From the NCBI GenBank assembly GCA_003116975.1, contig BGKB01000096.1, positions 209,760 through 273,759 on the forward strand: 64,000 nt of DNA. Direction: 5' to 3'. Positions within the stretch are counted from its first letter, which is position 1, and every line of letters starts with the position of its first letter. The translations under genes were made by a program, and so were the position numbers. A model generated the notes under the pieces. The model saw nothing but the letters and a program-made list of their open reading frames with translations. It had not been told where the DNA came from and made no database searches. Positions 30,672 to 41,200 of this stretch are shown here, piece by piece. The DNA comes from Aurantiochytrium sp. KH105. Lineage: Eukaryota > Sar > Bigyra > Thraustochytrida > Thraustochytriidae.

Positions 30672-32174
30672 ATGGAGGGAGCAGACCGTGGCAGAATGTT
30701 GAAACGCGAGAGCGACGTCGCAGAGCTCGACGAGGACCTGGAACCTGAACGCAGCTCGACAGCAGCCAGTGTGACCGATTGCGATGTGAAGAGGGAGAAG
30801 CGTTCGCGAACTGATGCCGACGAAGTTGCATCGGTATCGACGTTTGCACCTTCGACGCAGACCTCCATGTCCCTTTCGCAAGATATGTCTGGCTTCGGCT
30901 CGCAGAGCACCGTTGGCGAATTCCAGCAAGCTCTCAACGCAGCACAAGATAGCGCGACGGCTGTCGTAAGAACAGAAGGATCCTTGTCCTCGTCATCGTC
31001 CTCCTCGTCTTCTGAATCTTCTGAATCCGAAGGAGAAGAAGGAAGAGGAGGAGGAGGAGGAGGAGGAGGAGGAGAACCGGGCGGTTTTGGAGGAGACGGA
31101 GGAGATCCAGATGGCTCTGATGAAGAAGGACATCGCGATTGCCACAGACTTGGATACACCCCAGACGACGCCGCACGCCAGCTAAAATCCGAAGGGTTCT
31201 TGCTGGTTCCCGTCCCATGGATGACTGAGGCAGTACGTCAACACAAGCTCGAGACGGTACTTGAAGAGGCACGGCGCTTTCCCGAGTTCCGAGATGGCGC
31301 GACGCATTATGCCTTGGGCTCAATGTACGCGCTCAGCAACCCAGCTTCATTCCATAATTTGGCCGTCCGCGATCTTCGCATGAGCGCCATGGCTGAACTT
31401 GTGCCCCTCTTCAGGAGCTATGCGAGAAACCAGGTTTCTCTGAATGAATCTCGGCCATGGAAGCTCGAGCAGATCATCGATCGTCTCGTCATTCCACCGC
31501 AAAACAAAGTATCGAGACGAAGAAATTTTCGCGTGGATGAAGTCGACGCAAACGCTCGTCATGGGGATCTAATCTTTGGAAGCTGGTGGAACCTCAGCGG
31601 GGAGAATCAAAAATTTTCCTTTAAAGAGAACTCGCACCTTCACGAGAGCGGACAAAACTCCACGAATCGGCAACCTGCACGTTCGAACAGGCCGAGCAGA
31701 ACGGTTGATGTCCCACCGGGTCAGATTTTGCTTTTCCACGACCACATTGAGCAGAAAACGGAAGCCCCGGGCGTGCGACTCTTCATGGGCTGGAGGCTGA
31801 CAAGGTCAGAAAATGGACCTTTGACACGGGGTTTGCGAGAGAGTCTGCAGAGTCAGGCCGTGATCAACCTCAAATCGGGAAGGGCACCGCTCATGTACGA
31901 AAATCAGCATTGGTCCTTTCATCCGGAGAAGGTCGTCGAATTTACTCAGAATAACATTGCCGATTGCTGCCAGATAGATCGTGAGGCGACTGGATCAGAT
32001 GCCCCAATTATTCGCGTTGTTGCGAACCCCATGTCAAGTCTCCGAGAATACGGCTTGGAAATGTACCCCGAATACTCTCAAAGTGAAGCCAGCATTCTGC
32101 TTCCAAACTCGAGTTGGACTCTTTATTGTGGATGTCGCGGCCCAAATGCTTGGAAAACGGTGCACTTGTCGTAG
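30672..32174 (+). CDS. PhyH-like 2OG-Fe(II) dioxygenase paralogue lacking iron-ligand histidines (500 aa)
   Basis: ATG at 30672 (MEGADRGRM); the open frame upstream begins only with TTG. Residues 1-160 are disordered, with Ser, Glu and Gly runs. From about 163 (CHRLGYTPDDAARQL) to the end it parallels the downstream gene: NPASFHN, MAELVPLF.SYAR, WKLEQ.IDR, IFG.WWN, RLF.GWRLT and the C-terminal CGC motif. In the double-stranded beta-helix, the intact paralogue has HRD and LHEI; here these positions are R287-V288-D289 and Q361, so both histidine ligands are lost while the 2OG-binding Arg (R369, RLFMGWRL) remains. It is therefore predicted to be catalytically dead, perhaps a scaffold or regulator of its neighbour. 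Start 562 bases before the ATG of its paralogue's gene from the stop; same strand, tandem duplicate. Confidence 0.78.
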   Translation: MEGADRGRMLKRESDVAELDEDLEPERSSTAASVTDCDVKREKRSRTDADEVASVSTFAPSTQTSMSLSQDMSGFGSQSTVGEFQQALNAAQDSATAVVRTEGSLSSSSSSSSSESSESEGEEGRGGGGGGGGGEPGGFGGDGGDPDGSDEEGHRDCHRLGYTPDDAARQLKSEGFLLVPVPWMTEAVRQHKLETVLEEARRFPEFRDGATHYALGSMYALSNPASFHNLAVRDLRMSAMAELVPLFRSYARNQVSLNESRPWKLEQIIDRLVIPPQNKVSRRRNFRVDEVDANARHGDLIFGSWWNLSGENQKFSFKENSHLHESGQNSTNRQPARSNRPSRTVDVPPGQILLFHDHIEQKTEAPGVRLFMGWRLTRSENGPLTRGLRESLQSQAVINLKSGRAPLMYENQHWSFHPEKVVEFTQNNIADCCQIDREATGSDAPIIRVVANPMSSLREYGLEMYPEYSQSEASILLPNSSWTLYCGCRGPNAWKTVHLS

Positions 32175-32735
32175 ACTTACCCTTGGAAAGGTTTCTTCAC
32201 AGTCCGAGCTCTTATCAATTTCTATTTCTGCAAAAGAGAAAAGTAGCAAAGAAGATAGGTTTATTTAGCTTTCGAACACATTCTGCAGCACGCGAAAAGA
32301 GAGCAGTCGGCCATCGTCGCTCTCATTGCCTCGATACAAAATCTCTATGCCGCGACCCCGCCCTGATTGCGAGGATGCCCACATCGGGATCGGGATATAT
32401 CTGTTTGAAGTCACTGAAAATCTTCTGCCAATCGCCGACTCAGCCCAAGAGCTTCTTCATGATGTTGTTTTATTGATGTCTACGTGAGTGGAAAATGTCC
32501 GAGTTAAAGTTCAACTCGCAGTCAGTCACGCTTGACCAATAACGAAAATCGAAAAGGCGTTGCGCGCCCTGGCGAAGAAAGTTTGGCAGCGTCGATCGAT
32601 CCTCGCGTGGGGAATGGGTGCCACGCATTCACGCAACAACCTCGGCTTCCTCAGCCAGCTCTCGGGCTCGCGTGGCGAGACGTGCGGTCGCCTCTAAGTA
32701 CACTCGCACTGAGCGCAGTAGGTCCTGGCATCGTC
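32175..32735. promoter_or_regulatory. Spacer between the two dioxygenase genes
   Basis: 561 bases. It should contain the 3' UTR of the first and promoter of the second dioxygenase gene. The second gene's frame is open back to 32532 but only through TTG/GTG codons. Confidence 0.45.
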
Positions 32736-34511
32736 ATGGACACGCAAGAAACGGAAACGTTCCCTCCGAGCGACTTTGAAGACCTTGACCGCGCGGATCA
32801 CCCGCGCGACGGCGGCGGCTCGGAGTCGCGCGGCGCGAACAGAAAGCCCGGCTCCCAGGGCAAACTCTATATGGAAAACCAAGCGTCGCTCGCCGGCTGG
32901 TCAGGCCAGCGAGAACGAGCGCACGGGGGGTCGCTCTCGTCGCGCTCTCGTGCTGCTCGCGAGAGTGCACATATGAGTGTCGGGGAGAGTGCCGGCGAGA
33001 GCGCGCCATTTCCCAGGGCCTCCGATGCCAGCGTCACCTCCAGCAGCACCAGCACCAGCAGCACCATGCAGCAGAACCGTAACCTAAAGGAGAAGCGCAA
33101 GAAAGAAGGTAAAAAATCACGCAGAGTCGAAGGCATGGAGAGTGCGAGGCAAACATCATCAGCTCAAGCCGAAGAAGAAGTAGAAAAGGACGAAGAAAGC
33201 GAGAAAAGTCAAAAGTGGCGTGAGAGGGAAGAGAGACGCAAGAAGAAAGCTCGTGCTCGAAGAGAAAAAGAGCACGAAGACGAGGTCGCTTCTTTGCCGA
33301 CGGTCGCAAATTCAACCATGGCAGACTGGCCGTCCTCGCTACCCGCAACACAGGAAGAAGAGTTCGCTCTTGCCGATGGCACAAGCACGTCTCCGTCTGA
33401 CGCGCTCGAGGCTCCCGAGATCAACCTGCATCGCCAGGGACGAGAGCACGAGGCCTGCCACCCCCTCGCGTATGAGCCAGATCAGGCTGCAGACGAGCTT
33501 GCCAAGAACGGATGGGTTTGCGTGCGATTTAGTTGGATGACGCCCCCTCGCCTTGACCAATTACGAGAGTCGCTTCTTGAAGACGTGCGAAACTTTCCAG
33601 AATTCAAGCCCAATGCAGACTCGCACGTGCTTGGAGGCTTTTCGGCACTTGGAAATCCAGCGTCCTTTCACAACTCTTCCGTGCGTGAACTTCGCATGTA
33701 CGCCATGGCAGAACTGGTACCGCTCTTCTCCAGCTACGCACGAAAGCATCTCACCGGCAACCCTGGACAACAATGGAAACTTGAACAGCTCGTGGATCGT
33801 ATGATGCTGCGGCCCAAAGGCGCTACGCCCTCCGCAGAGGCATGGCATCGCGACGAAGCCCCAGATGCACGGGACGATGATTGCATCTTTGGAGGATGGT
33901 GGAATTTCAACAACGAATCGCAGTTCTTTTCGTGCGTTCCGGGGTCCCACTCCGGCGTGAGAGGCCACTCCGGCTTTGGTACTGTGCAAGACAAGGAAGA
34001 GAAGAAAATATACGCGGCGAAGAAGCATCAAGTCGACGTGCGGGCGGGCCATATGCTCATTTTTCATGAGCATATACTCCACGAAATTGTCGCCCGCAAA
34101 AGCAAGGTCGATTTGCTACGACTTTTTATTGGATGGAGACTCACGCAGGCGACTACACCACTGACACCAAACTTGCGGGAGCTCCTCGAGAATCAGGCCG
34201 TCATCCCACTCAAGTCAAAGCAAGTGCCTCCGATGTACGCAAAGCTACATTGGACGAATTGGCGCGACAAGATCGTCAACTTTACGCAGCGTAATATTGT
34301 TGATGCTTGCACGTGTGAGCGGACTGTGGGTTCCGGGAGCGCTAAAGGCACTGTCCTTCGCATTGTTGACCAGCATATGAAGAGTCTCCGCGAGTATAAC
34401 TTGCCCAGATATTCATCGTATAACCCCAACGAGATCAGCATCCTCTTTCCAGACTCCAACTGGACCACCAACTGCGGATGCGGGAAAAGCGGGGTTTTCA
34501 AACGTTTGTAA
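32736..34511 (+). CDS. PhyH-like 2OG-Fe(II) dioxygenase, intact active site (591 aa)
   Basis: ATG at 32736 (MDTQETETFPPSDF). Residues 1-240 are disordered, with Ser, Lys/Arg and Glu blocks (KKARARREKEHEDE) that could hold a nuclear localisation signal. The catalytic part, about 245-591, has H371 and D373 in AWHRDEAP, H449 in HEHILHEIV and R462 in LRLFIGWRL. This is the HxD...H...R set of the double-stranded beta-helix 2-oxoglutarate/Fe(II) dioxygenases, with phytanoyl-CoA-hydroxylase-like spacing (distal His to Arg 13 residues; GSHSG after FFSCVP). The C-terminal extension (MYAKLHWTNW, SILFPDSNW, CGCG) is shared with the upstream paralogue. Family members hydroxylate lipids, small molecules, proteins or nucleic acids; the substrate here is not shown. 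Converges with giant gene A. Confidence 0.82.
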   Translation: MDTQETETFPPSDFEDLDRADHPRDGGGSESRGANRKPGSQGKLYMENQASLAGWSGQRERAHGGSLSSRSRAARESAHMSVGESAGESAPFPRASDASVTSSSTSTSSTMQQNRNLKEKRKKEGKKSRRVEGMESARQTSSAQAEEEVEKDEESEKSQKWREREERRKKKARARREKEHEDEVASLPTVANSTMADWPSSLPATQEEEFALADGTSTSPSDALEAPEINLHRQGREHEACHPLAYEPDQAADELAKNGWVCVRFSWMTPPRLDQLRESLLEDVRNFPEFKPNADSHVLGGFSALGNPASFHNSSVRELRMYAMAELVPLFSSYARKHLTGNPGQQWKLEQLVDRMMLRPKGATPSAEAWHRDEAPDARDDDCIFGGWWNFNNESQFFSCVPGSHSGVRGHSGFGTVQDKEEKKIYAAKKHQVDVRAGHMLIFHEHILHEIVARKSKVDLLRLFIGWRLTQATTPLTPNLRELLENQAVIPLKSKQVPPMYAKLHWTNWRDKIVNFTQRNIVDACTCERTVGSGSAKGTVLRIVDQHMKSLREYNLPRYSSYNPNEISILFPDSNWTTNCGCGKSGVFKRL

Positions 34512-35294
34512 TTTTGGTTCTTTAGTTGACGACGTGCGGGAAGATATGACGAGGCCCATGTTGACTGAAGAGTTGACGAAAGTCAGTGCTGTAAGCCACT
34601 GTACAAATTGCTCTCAGAGAGACAATTTGCTTTGCGGGTGCCGTTGCTCGATTGCAAAGTCCTCAGACTTTTCATCTTTATGCGTCCTGGCGTTGCTCTT
34701 GCTCTCGTGGACTCACACTCTCCACTCCCCCAGAGAATCGACCTCAACACCCAAGTTTGACGCTTGTATACTCTTCAATCACGCAAGATTGGCGCAGGCG
34801 ACGCAGTATTCCGTGCGGCACATGGGTCCCGCTTTTTGACATACTTGTTTTCAATAACTTACATAGAGAAGTTTCGCAAAGGAGTTGATGACGTGTTTTG
34901 TATTGTTTTGTTTTGTTTTGTTTTGTTTTGTTTTCCCCAGTTTACGGTTCCCACTGACCAGAAGGTCAATCTAAATGGAAACATTCCCGCAATTCTAAAA
35001 GATCTTCGCACCTACGTTTGTGCGAAAAGGTCGAACAATGCCGTTGCTGGTCTTGACCCTCCATTTGAACTCATGAACTAATGGAGCAAATAATAATTCG
35101 GTCAAAAAGTTTGACGCTCCGGACTCGAAAGAATGTCTTTGGGAGGACGAGCCTGCACGAATGGCCCAAATGAGTATGCTGCATTCGTCGATAACATATC
35201 AGCGTACCATGAGCTAGACTTGAGCGGGAAGAAAATGATAGTCGGCCAAGTACGTATTGACATGAATGTTAAAGTTCTTGGGATTTATTTCAAA
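34512..35294. other. Convergent intergenic region with a TTTTG run
   Basis: 783 bases between the stops of the intact dioxygenase (+) and giant gene A (-). It includes a GTTTT pentanucleotide run (about 34895-34936). A short plus-strand ORF at 35133 runs antisense into gene A and is not called. Confidence 0.5.
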
Positions 35295-38200
35295 TTACGG
35301 CCAAAGCACCCGTCTAAGGCCATTGCGAAGAGTACCAAGGCCATTTGTAACTTCGTCTTTTCGTTCTGCTGACATCACTGCGTCCGGTAAGAGTTCCTTC
35401 ACTTTTGCAATCTTGATCCACCTAAATATGTCTTCGCTGGTCCTCGTCGAAGGAGCCCGTAGATGCTGATTCAGCTGGTCGAGAAACTCGGAAGGAAGAC
35501 GGCCATTGTTGAGCCTTTCGGTATAGTCCGTCAGGCGCTCGAGTAATCGTGACCGAATGCCAGAGTCAAGTGTCACGGTTTCCGTGCGGTTTCTTGACTG
35601 CGCCTCGGCCTCGCGAGTGGCCGCTTCTTCTTCTTTTTCTTCTTCTTCTTTTTCTTTCTCTTCTTCTTGCTCTTCTTCTTGCTCTTCTTCTTGCTCTTCT
35701 TCGTCTTCCTCTTCTTCTTGCTCTTCTTCGTCTTCCTCTTCTTCTTCTTCTTCTCCTCTCTCCACTTCTTCATCTGGTAATTCCTCATTTGATTCTGGTT
35801 GCGCTTCTGCGCCCGTGTCTCTGTAATATCGGTATCTCGAGCGGAATACTTCGTCGCTTTTCGCTTCTAGCACCCTCCGTCTGAGCGGCTGCCGCAGTGT
35901 TCGGATACCAGCCTTCCATTTTTCCTCGTCGTACTGGCTCATATCCAGCGCCTCATTGACATTTGTTACGTTCAGTGCAGTGAGGAAGTCATCACCGTCT
36001 CTGCACTTCGCGAGCTGCTCTTCAGCATAGTGGAAGACTTCAGGCGGTAGTCTCTTGTGTTCCTTTTTCTTTTCCTCTTCCTTTTTCCTGGCTCGGTCGA
36101 GACACGACTGAAGCTCATTCCGTAATTCTTCTGTCATTGTCTCTTCACTCGCCTCTGGGGTGCTAGCTTCCACCCCATTATCCGACGGCCTGGGAGAGTT
36201 CAGGTCTTGAGGTTCTGCACTGGATTCTTCTTCTTCTTCTTCTTCTTCTTCTTCTTCTTCTTTTTCTTCTTCTGCTGCTGCTGCTGCTTCTTGCACCCTA
36301 CGTCTGAGCGGCTGTTTCAGTGTTTGGATACCAGCCTTCCATTTTCCCTCGTCGTACTGGCTCATATCCAGCGCCTCATTGACGTTCGTTACGTTCAGTG
36401 CAGTGAGGAAGTCATCACCGTTTCTGCACTTCGCGAGCTGCTCTTCAGCATAGCGGAAGACTTCAGGGGGTAGTCTCTTGTTCTCCTTTTCCTTTTCCTC
36501 TTCCTTTTTCCTGGCCCGGTCGAGACACGACTGAAGCTCATTTCGCAATTCTTCTGTCATTGTCTCTTCACTCGCCTCTGGAGAGCCAGCTTCCACCCTA
36601 TTTTCCGACGGCCCGGGAGCGTTGCGGTCTTGAGCTTCTGCACTCGTGCTCATTTGGTCGTTCATGCTCTCCTGAGGTGACTCGTAATTGCGCTGCGCTC
36701 GGAGACTATCAATATCGCGTCTGAGCGCATATTTGAGCGAAGTGATGGCAGTTTTTGCACCCTCATTGAATGCGTCGCCGTTGACGCGCTTGAAAACGCT
36801 GGGGCTGAGTTTGTTGATGAACTCCTTGAAGCCCTTGCACCTTCTGAGCTGTTCTTCGGCATGCTGAAAATAGCTGTTTGGTAGGGGCGTCGATCCACTA
36901 TTGGCCTTTTCGAGACACTTTTGACAGACCTCTCGCATCTCGTCATCAAAGCTGTCACTTTCGGCGTCGGGGTCTGTTTCCGAGGGAGTTGGCGCTTGAA
37001 AAGCGCTCACCTGAGAACTTATACCTCGGGCCTGTGTTCGTAACGGGGTGGAAGGCGCGTTCTCCGTGCTTGTAGCTCGTGGCGCCGCTGGACTAGATTG
37101 GCTTGGCTCGTCGTGGTTGCCATTATCAGCCACAGAATGTTTCCGAAATTTCGTCATCTCGCGCTTGAGCGCTTGTTTGAGCGAATTTATGGACGTCTTT
37201 GCATCCTCAGTCAGTGCATCATCGTCAACATCGTCGTCATCGAGCGAGCTTTCGCGCTTGAAAACGCTGGGGCTGAGTTTGTTGATGAACTCCTTGAAGC
37301 CCTTGCACCTTCTGAGCTGTTCTTCGGCATGCTGAAAATAGCTGTTTGGTAGGGGCGTCGATCCACTCTTGGCCTTTTCGAGACACTTTCGACAGATCTC
37401 TCGCATCTCGTCATCAAGGCTGTCATTTTTGGCGTCGGGGTCTGTTTCCGGGGGAGTTGGCATCGATGTGGCTTGCAGGCGTTCATGCCCTTCTTTCTGC
37501 CTGTCCATGATCGGTGACTCCATCGCCGAAGAGTGCGAACTCTTAACCTCCCCCTTAGGGGCGACCGACCCAAACTCTTTTTCAGGACGCTGCCGCTTGC
37601 CGGTGCGATCGTCATTGTTATCGGGCGGGAATCGTTTGCGAGACGCCGACTCCTGCTTGAGGCGCACCGGAGTTTGAGCGCGTTTCTGCGAAGGTGTACT
37701 GCCCTGCGATAAAGAGCGTTTCTTACCTCGGCGCTTTTCAGACTTAAGAGACGTAAGAGACGACCGAGAGGCTGCAGAGCTTGATGATGATGACCGCCGC
37801 TGGAGCACAGGTCTCACGATATCTGCGGGCATAGAACCAACGAGTATAAGGCGGCACGCAAAAGGCGTGTCAACGACTGCCTCATTGTGAAGATACAGCT
37901 TGCAGCCAACGCGATCTTTCAGGTCGACCACCCCGACACTCAAAAGTTCCCCGGAAACTTCTTGGAAGTGCTCCTCGTCGCAAGTCCGAATTACAATGAG
38001 AAGCTTGGAGAAATGAGGGGGCGTATGCAACGCAAGAGTGTTATACTTGCTGACTTTGGAAAACTCCACGAGGCAAACTTGGATGGAGTGGGGCGTGGGT
38101 CCGCCAGAATCATCAATCCAGTGATATACTTCAGACGCCCAGCGATCCGCCGGGGAGAATGAGCTTCTCATGTGCCCTGAAACCGGCGGCACTGCCTTGA

Positions 38201-41200
38201 GACCACCCTGAGTATCTCGAAAATGTTCCAGTGCAGGCCGTAAACCGTCAGGAAAGCTAAGAGACTCAATAATCTTGCGGTTCGCTCGCCTGCTTCCAAG
38301 CTTGAGGTTTTTCTTGTGGTGAAAGAAACGATTCACCTTGAGGCAAACGAGGCCCGCCTCATCCACAAGGTGGTTAAACTCGACGTCTTCCCAAAACGTT
38401 TTCACAGGAAAGAACACACCCTTTTTCACGGTGCTCTTAACGTTCAGGTAAATGAATGAATACACCGAGTATGAGATCATGAATGGATGCTCCGACTCCG
38501 TCTGGCGAGCTTGTGCATCTCGCCGAATGCCAATGAGGCCGTAATTCTCGGCGCCCCCGATAAACTGATCCGTGTTTGTTGCTCGCGCCGTTGGGTCGGC
38601 GCGAGGCGCGGGTTTACTGCGAACTAGTGCCCGGGGCCACTCGTGCATGCGTTTATCCTGAAACTGCTCGGAGCGTTTCTGGACAATTGCCTCCACTCCT
38701 TTCATCACTGTTGCAAACGTGCAAGGTGCAGGACCTTGCCTGAGAGTCTGCAAGGGCACACTGTCATCAACGAGAGTTCGCTCGTAGCAAACGTCCACAT
38801 TGTCATCAAGGATCCACACCCAATTGAGCTTAAGCTGAGAGGCGGCGAGCTGGATGAAGAGTCGGGCAAAACCGATCCCACCACGGTCTGCAAATACGAA
38901 CTCACCGGGTCGCTTTTTGGATGGCATTTTGGAAGGGAGCCCAAGCACGAGATGGGCCGACCCGTACGCAGCGACGTAATCATCGAACTGTTTTCCGCTG
39001 CGTACCACGATGCATACCACCGTGCGTAGGCTGTCCCCGTCTTTGGGAATGGCACAGTCGTAGTCTAACAGGGCAACGCCTGCGCGATTGTACGATGGAA
39101 CAAAGGCCCAGCGAACAGACTGTGTCCCGTGAGACTTGCGCACTGTCCGTGTCGCCGTGTCCACATTGAGCAAAGACGTTTCCGGGCTGGAACCGTCGGC
39201 ACCCATGAACACCTCAGCCCCATGGACGTCCGCGCGCACCGCAAGACCGCAGAAACCGCTGTACGGCACAGATAAGCAGGCTCCCTCCCCAATGAAGCTC
39301 AGATCAGTCATGATATGCTGCTTTGCATTATAGACATTGTCAAACTGAGGCGTCACAGGCCGCGCAGCAACAGGTGCGTAGGCAGTGTGCATTTGTGTGT
39401 GCTTTGAGCGCGTGACAAGCATTTGATGAGATCGCACACGCACCCCAGCTTGAATTGGATGCTGTCCTCGAGCACCAGCGTCCCAGAGCATGCTTTGCAC
39501 ATATACCTTTGCAGCCCGAAGGTGCTGCACGAAACGTTGCATCACAGAAGTACCTTCCAAAGGCGGGGCCGGTTGGGTGTTGTTTTCTGCGAGCGCGCCG
39601 GACAGCTTGGAGACATTCTCATCTTGCAATTGTTCCGCAACTTTGTCTTCCCATTCACCGGAGAAACGTCCGTCAAAGTTTACGCACGCGATCGCAATGT
39701 CGGGCCTCGAACAGCGCGAGTTCTCAAAAGGTTTATCAAATGCTGGGTTTCGGTCCAGCTTCCTGATCTTCGCCAAGCCCGCCTCACTTTGAATTGCTTC
39801 ACCATCTTCTGCGCGGAGATAATTCTTGTAATTCGCGAGCCACCTCTTCCCTTGCTCGCAAGCTAACATCAGCGCAAGAATACGTTGCTGCATGACGGTC
39901 GGGTGATACTGGCCCTTGTTCGGTTTGTCGTACTTAACACGCAACTGCGGAAACTTTGATACGACCAAATTGCCCCAGTATGGCAGCGTCCATAGTTTCC
40001 TGGGTACGGGCACCATGGGCGGAGGTGCCATCGGCACATCGAGCTCGATCACATCCTTTAAAAGGCGGATAAAGTGTAGGTATGTCCCTGTTTTACCCTG
40101 CTGGCACTGGGCCATGAGCAAGAGTCGGCGAGGATCTTGCCCGCCATTGTACGAGCTATCGTAATGCAAGTTTCTTCCCGCCACAATAATCCCCTCGTCG
40201 CCAGCTTCTTTCCCCTCTGCTGCGCCTGCTCCTCGTCTAGCTCTTCTCGTTGGAGCAACTGGCCGCTGTCTGCGGTAGGCGACGAGGTCATGTAGAGGAT
40301 TCGTGACGTCAATCTCACCATTGTCGTTGAAACTCGCGCTTGGCACCGGGGGTCTTCTTCGGCCTCGACCAGGCCCTGCAATGTAGTTGTCAAGCTGCCC
40401 AGGGATGCATTGATCGATGCGCCGCATACCCCAGGTGCCGCGATACTTGTGCTCGATTGCCTTTTGTACTTGGTTGTTGAAGCGATCCTTGTTCATCAAT
40501 ACTGTTGGCAGCACGTGCACATAGCGTTTCGCCGTCCAAATACCAAACCGAGACTGTACGCCAGCATCTTCCGAAGTGAGTTGAAGAGCTCGAAGCAGCC
40601 CACTTCGAAGCTGGTGCTCAGAGTCGGCATGAAAGCGTACTTGCTTGCCAGGATCTAGCACCGCGTAACTCCCACCCTTTGCAAAGAAACGTTTCACGTC
40701 ATTGTCTGCAAAGAAGGAAGCGAGATCCTCTTCGAGGGCTGTCCACTCCACATTGTCCGTACCGTCGTCGTGAGCGGTTTTCATCACCTTGAAGCAAGCT
40801 ATCGATGACTCGTCGGCATCAAGGCCCGGATACCGACACACGCGGCCGAATTCTTGCACAAATGTGGAGTACGTCTTTGATGAACGTAGACGAATGTCGA
40901 GAAAACGAAACGAGTGCGGGAACGTGTCACCCATTCGACCCTTCTCGCAGAGAATCACAATCGCGGGCAGATTCTCGAGATCCTCGTACTTGGCTTCCTT
41001 TTGCACTGACTTGGGCTCGTGGCCCTTTTCTGCGGCTTCGAGCTCTTCGCGAGCCTTAGCCTCTGCAAAAGCTGTATTCACGCGGTCGACCAGAGTCTCA
41101 GGGTCCTCTGGTTTGTCACGTTGCAGACTTGGGTGCCGCAGGTCGCGTGTCAAGGTCCAGTCTTCAATTTGACTCAAGAGACTAGTCGCACCCCGTGAAG

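Noticed and set aside
32532-32735. 68-residue extension of the intact dioxygenase
   Set aside because: Begins on TTG with no ATG; low conservation with the paralogue.
35133-35372. 79-residue plus-strand ORF between the intact dioxygenase and gene A
   Set aside because: It overlaps the 3' coding end of gene A in antisense and shows no recognisable domain; the overlapped part is explained by the helical module of A.
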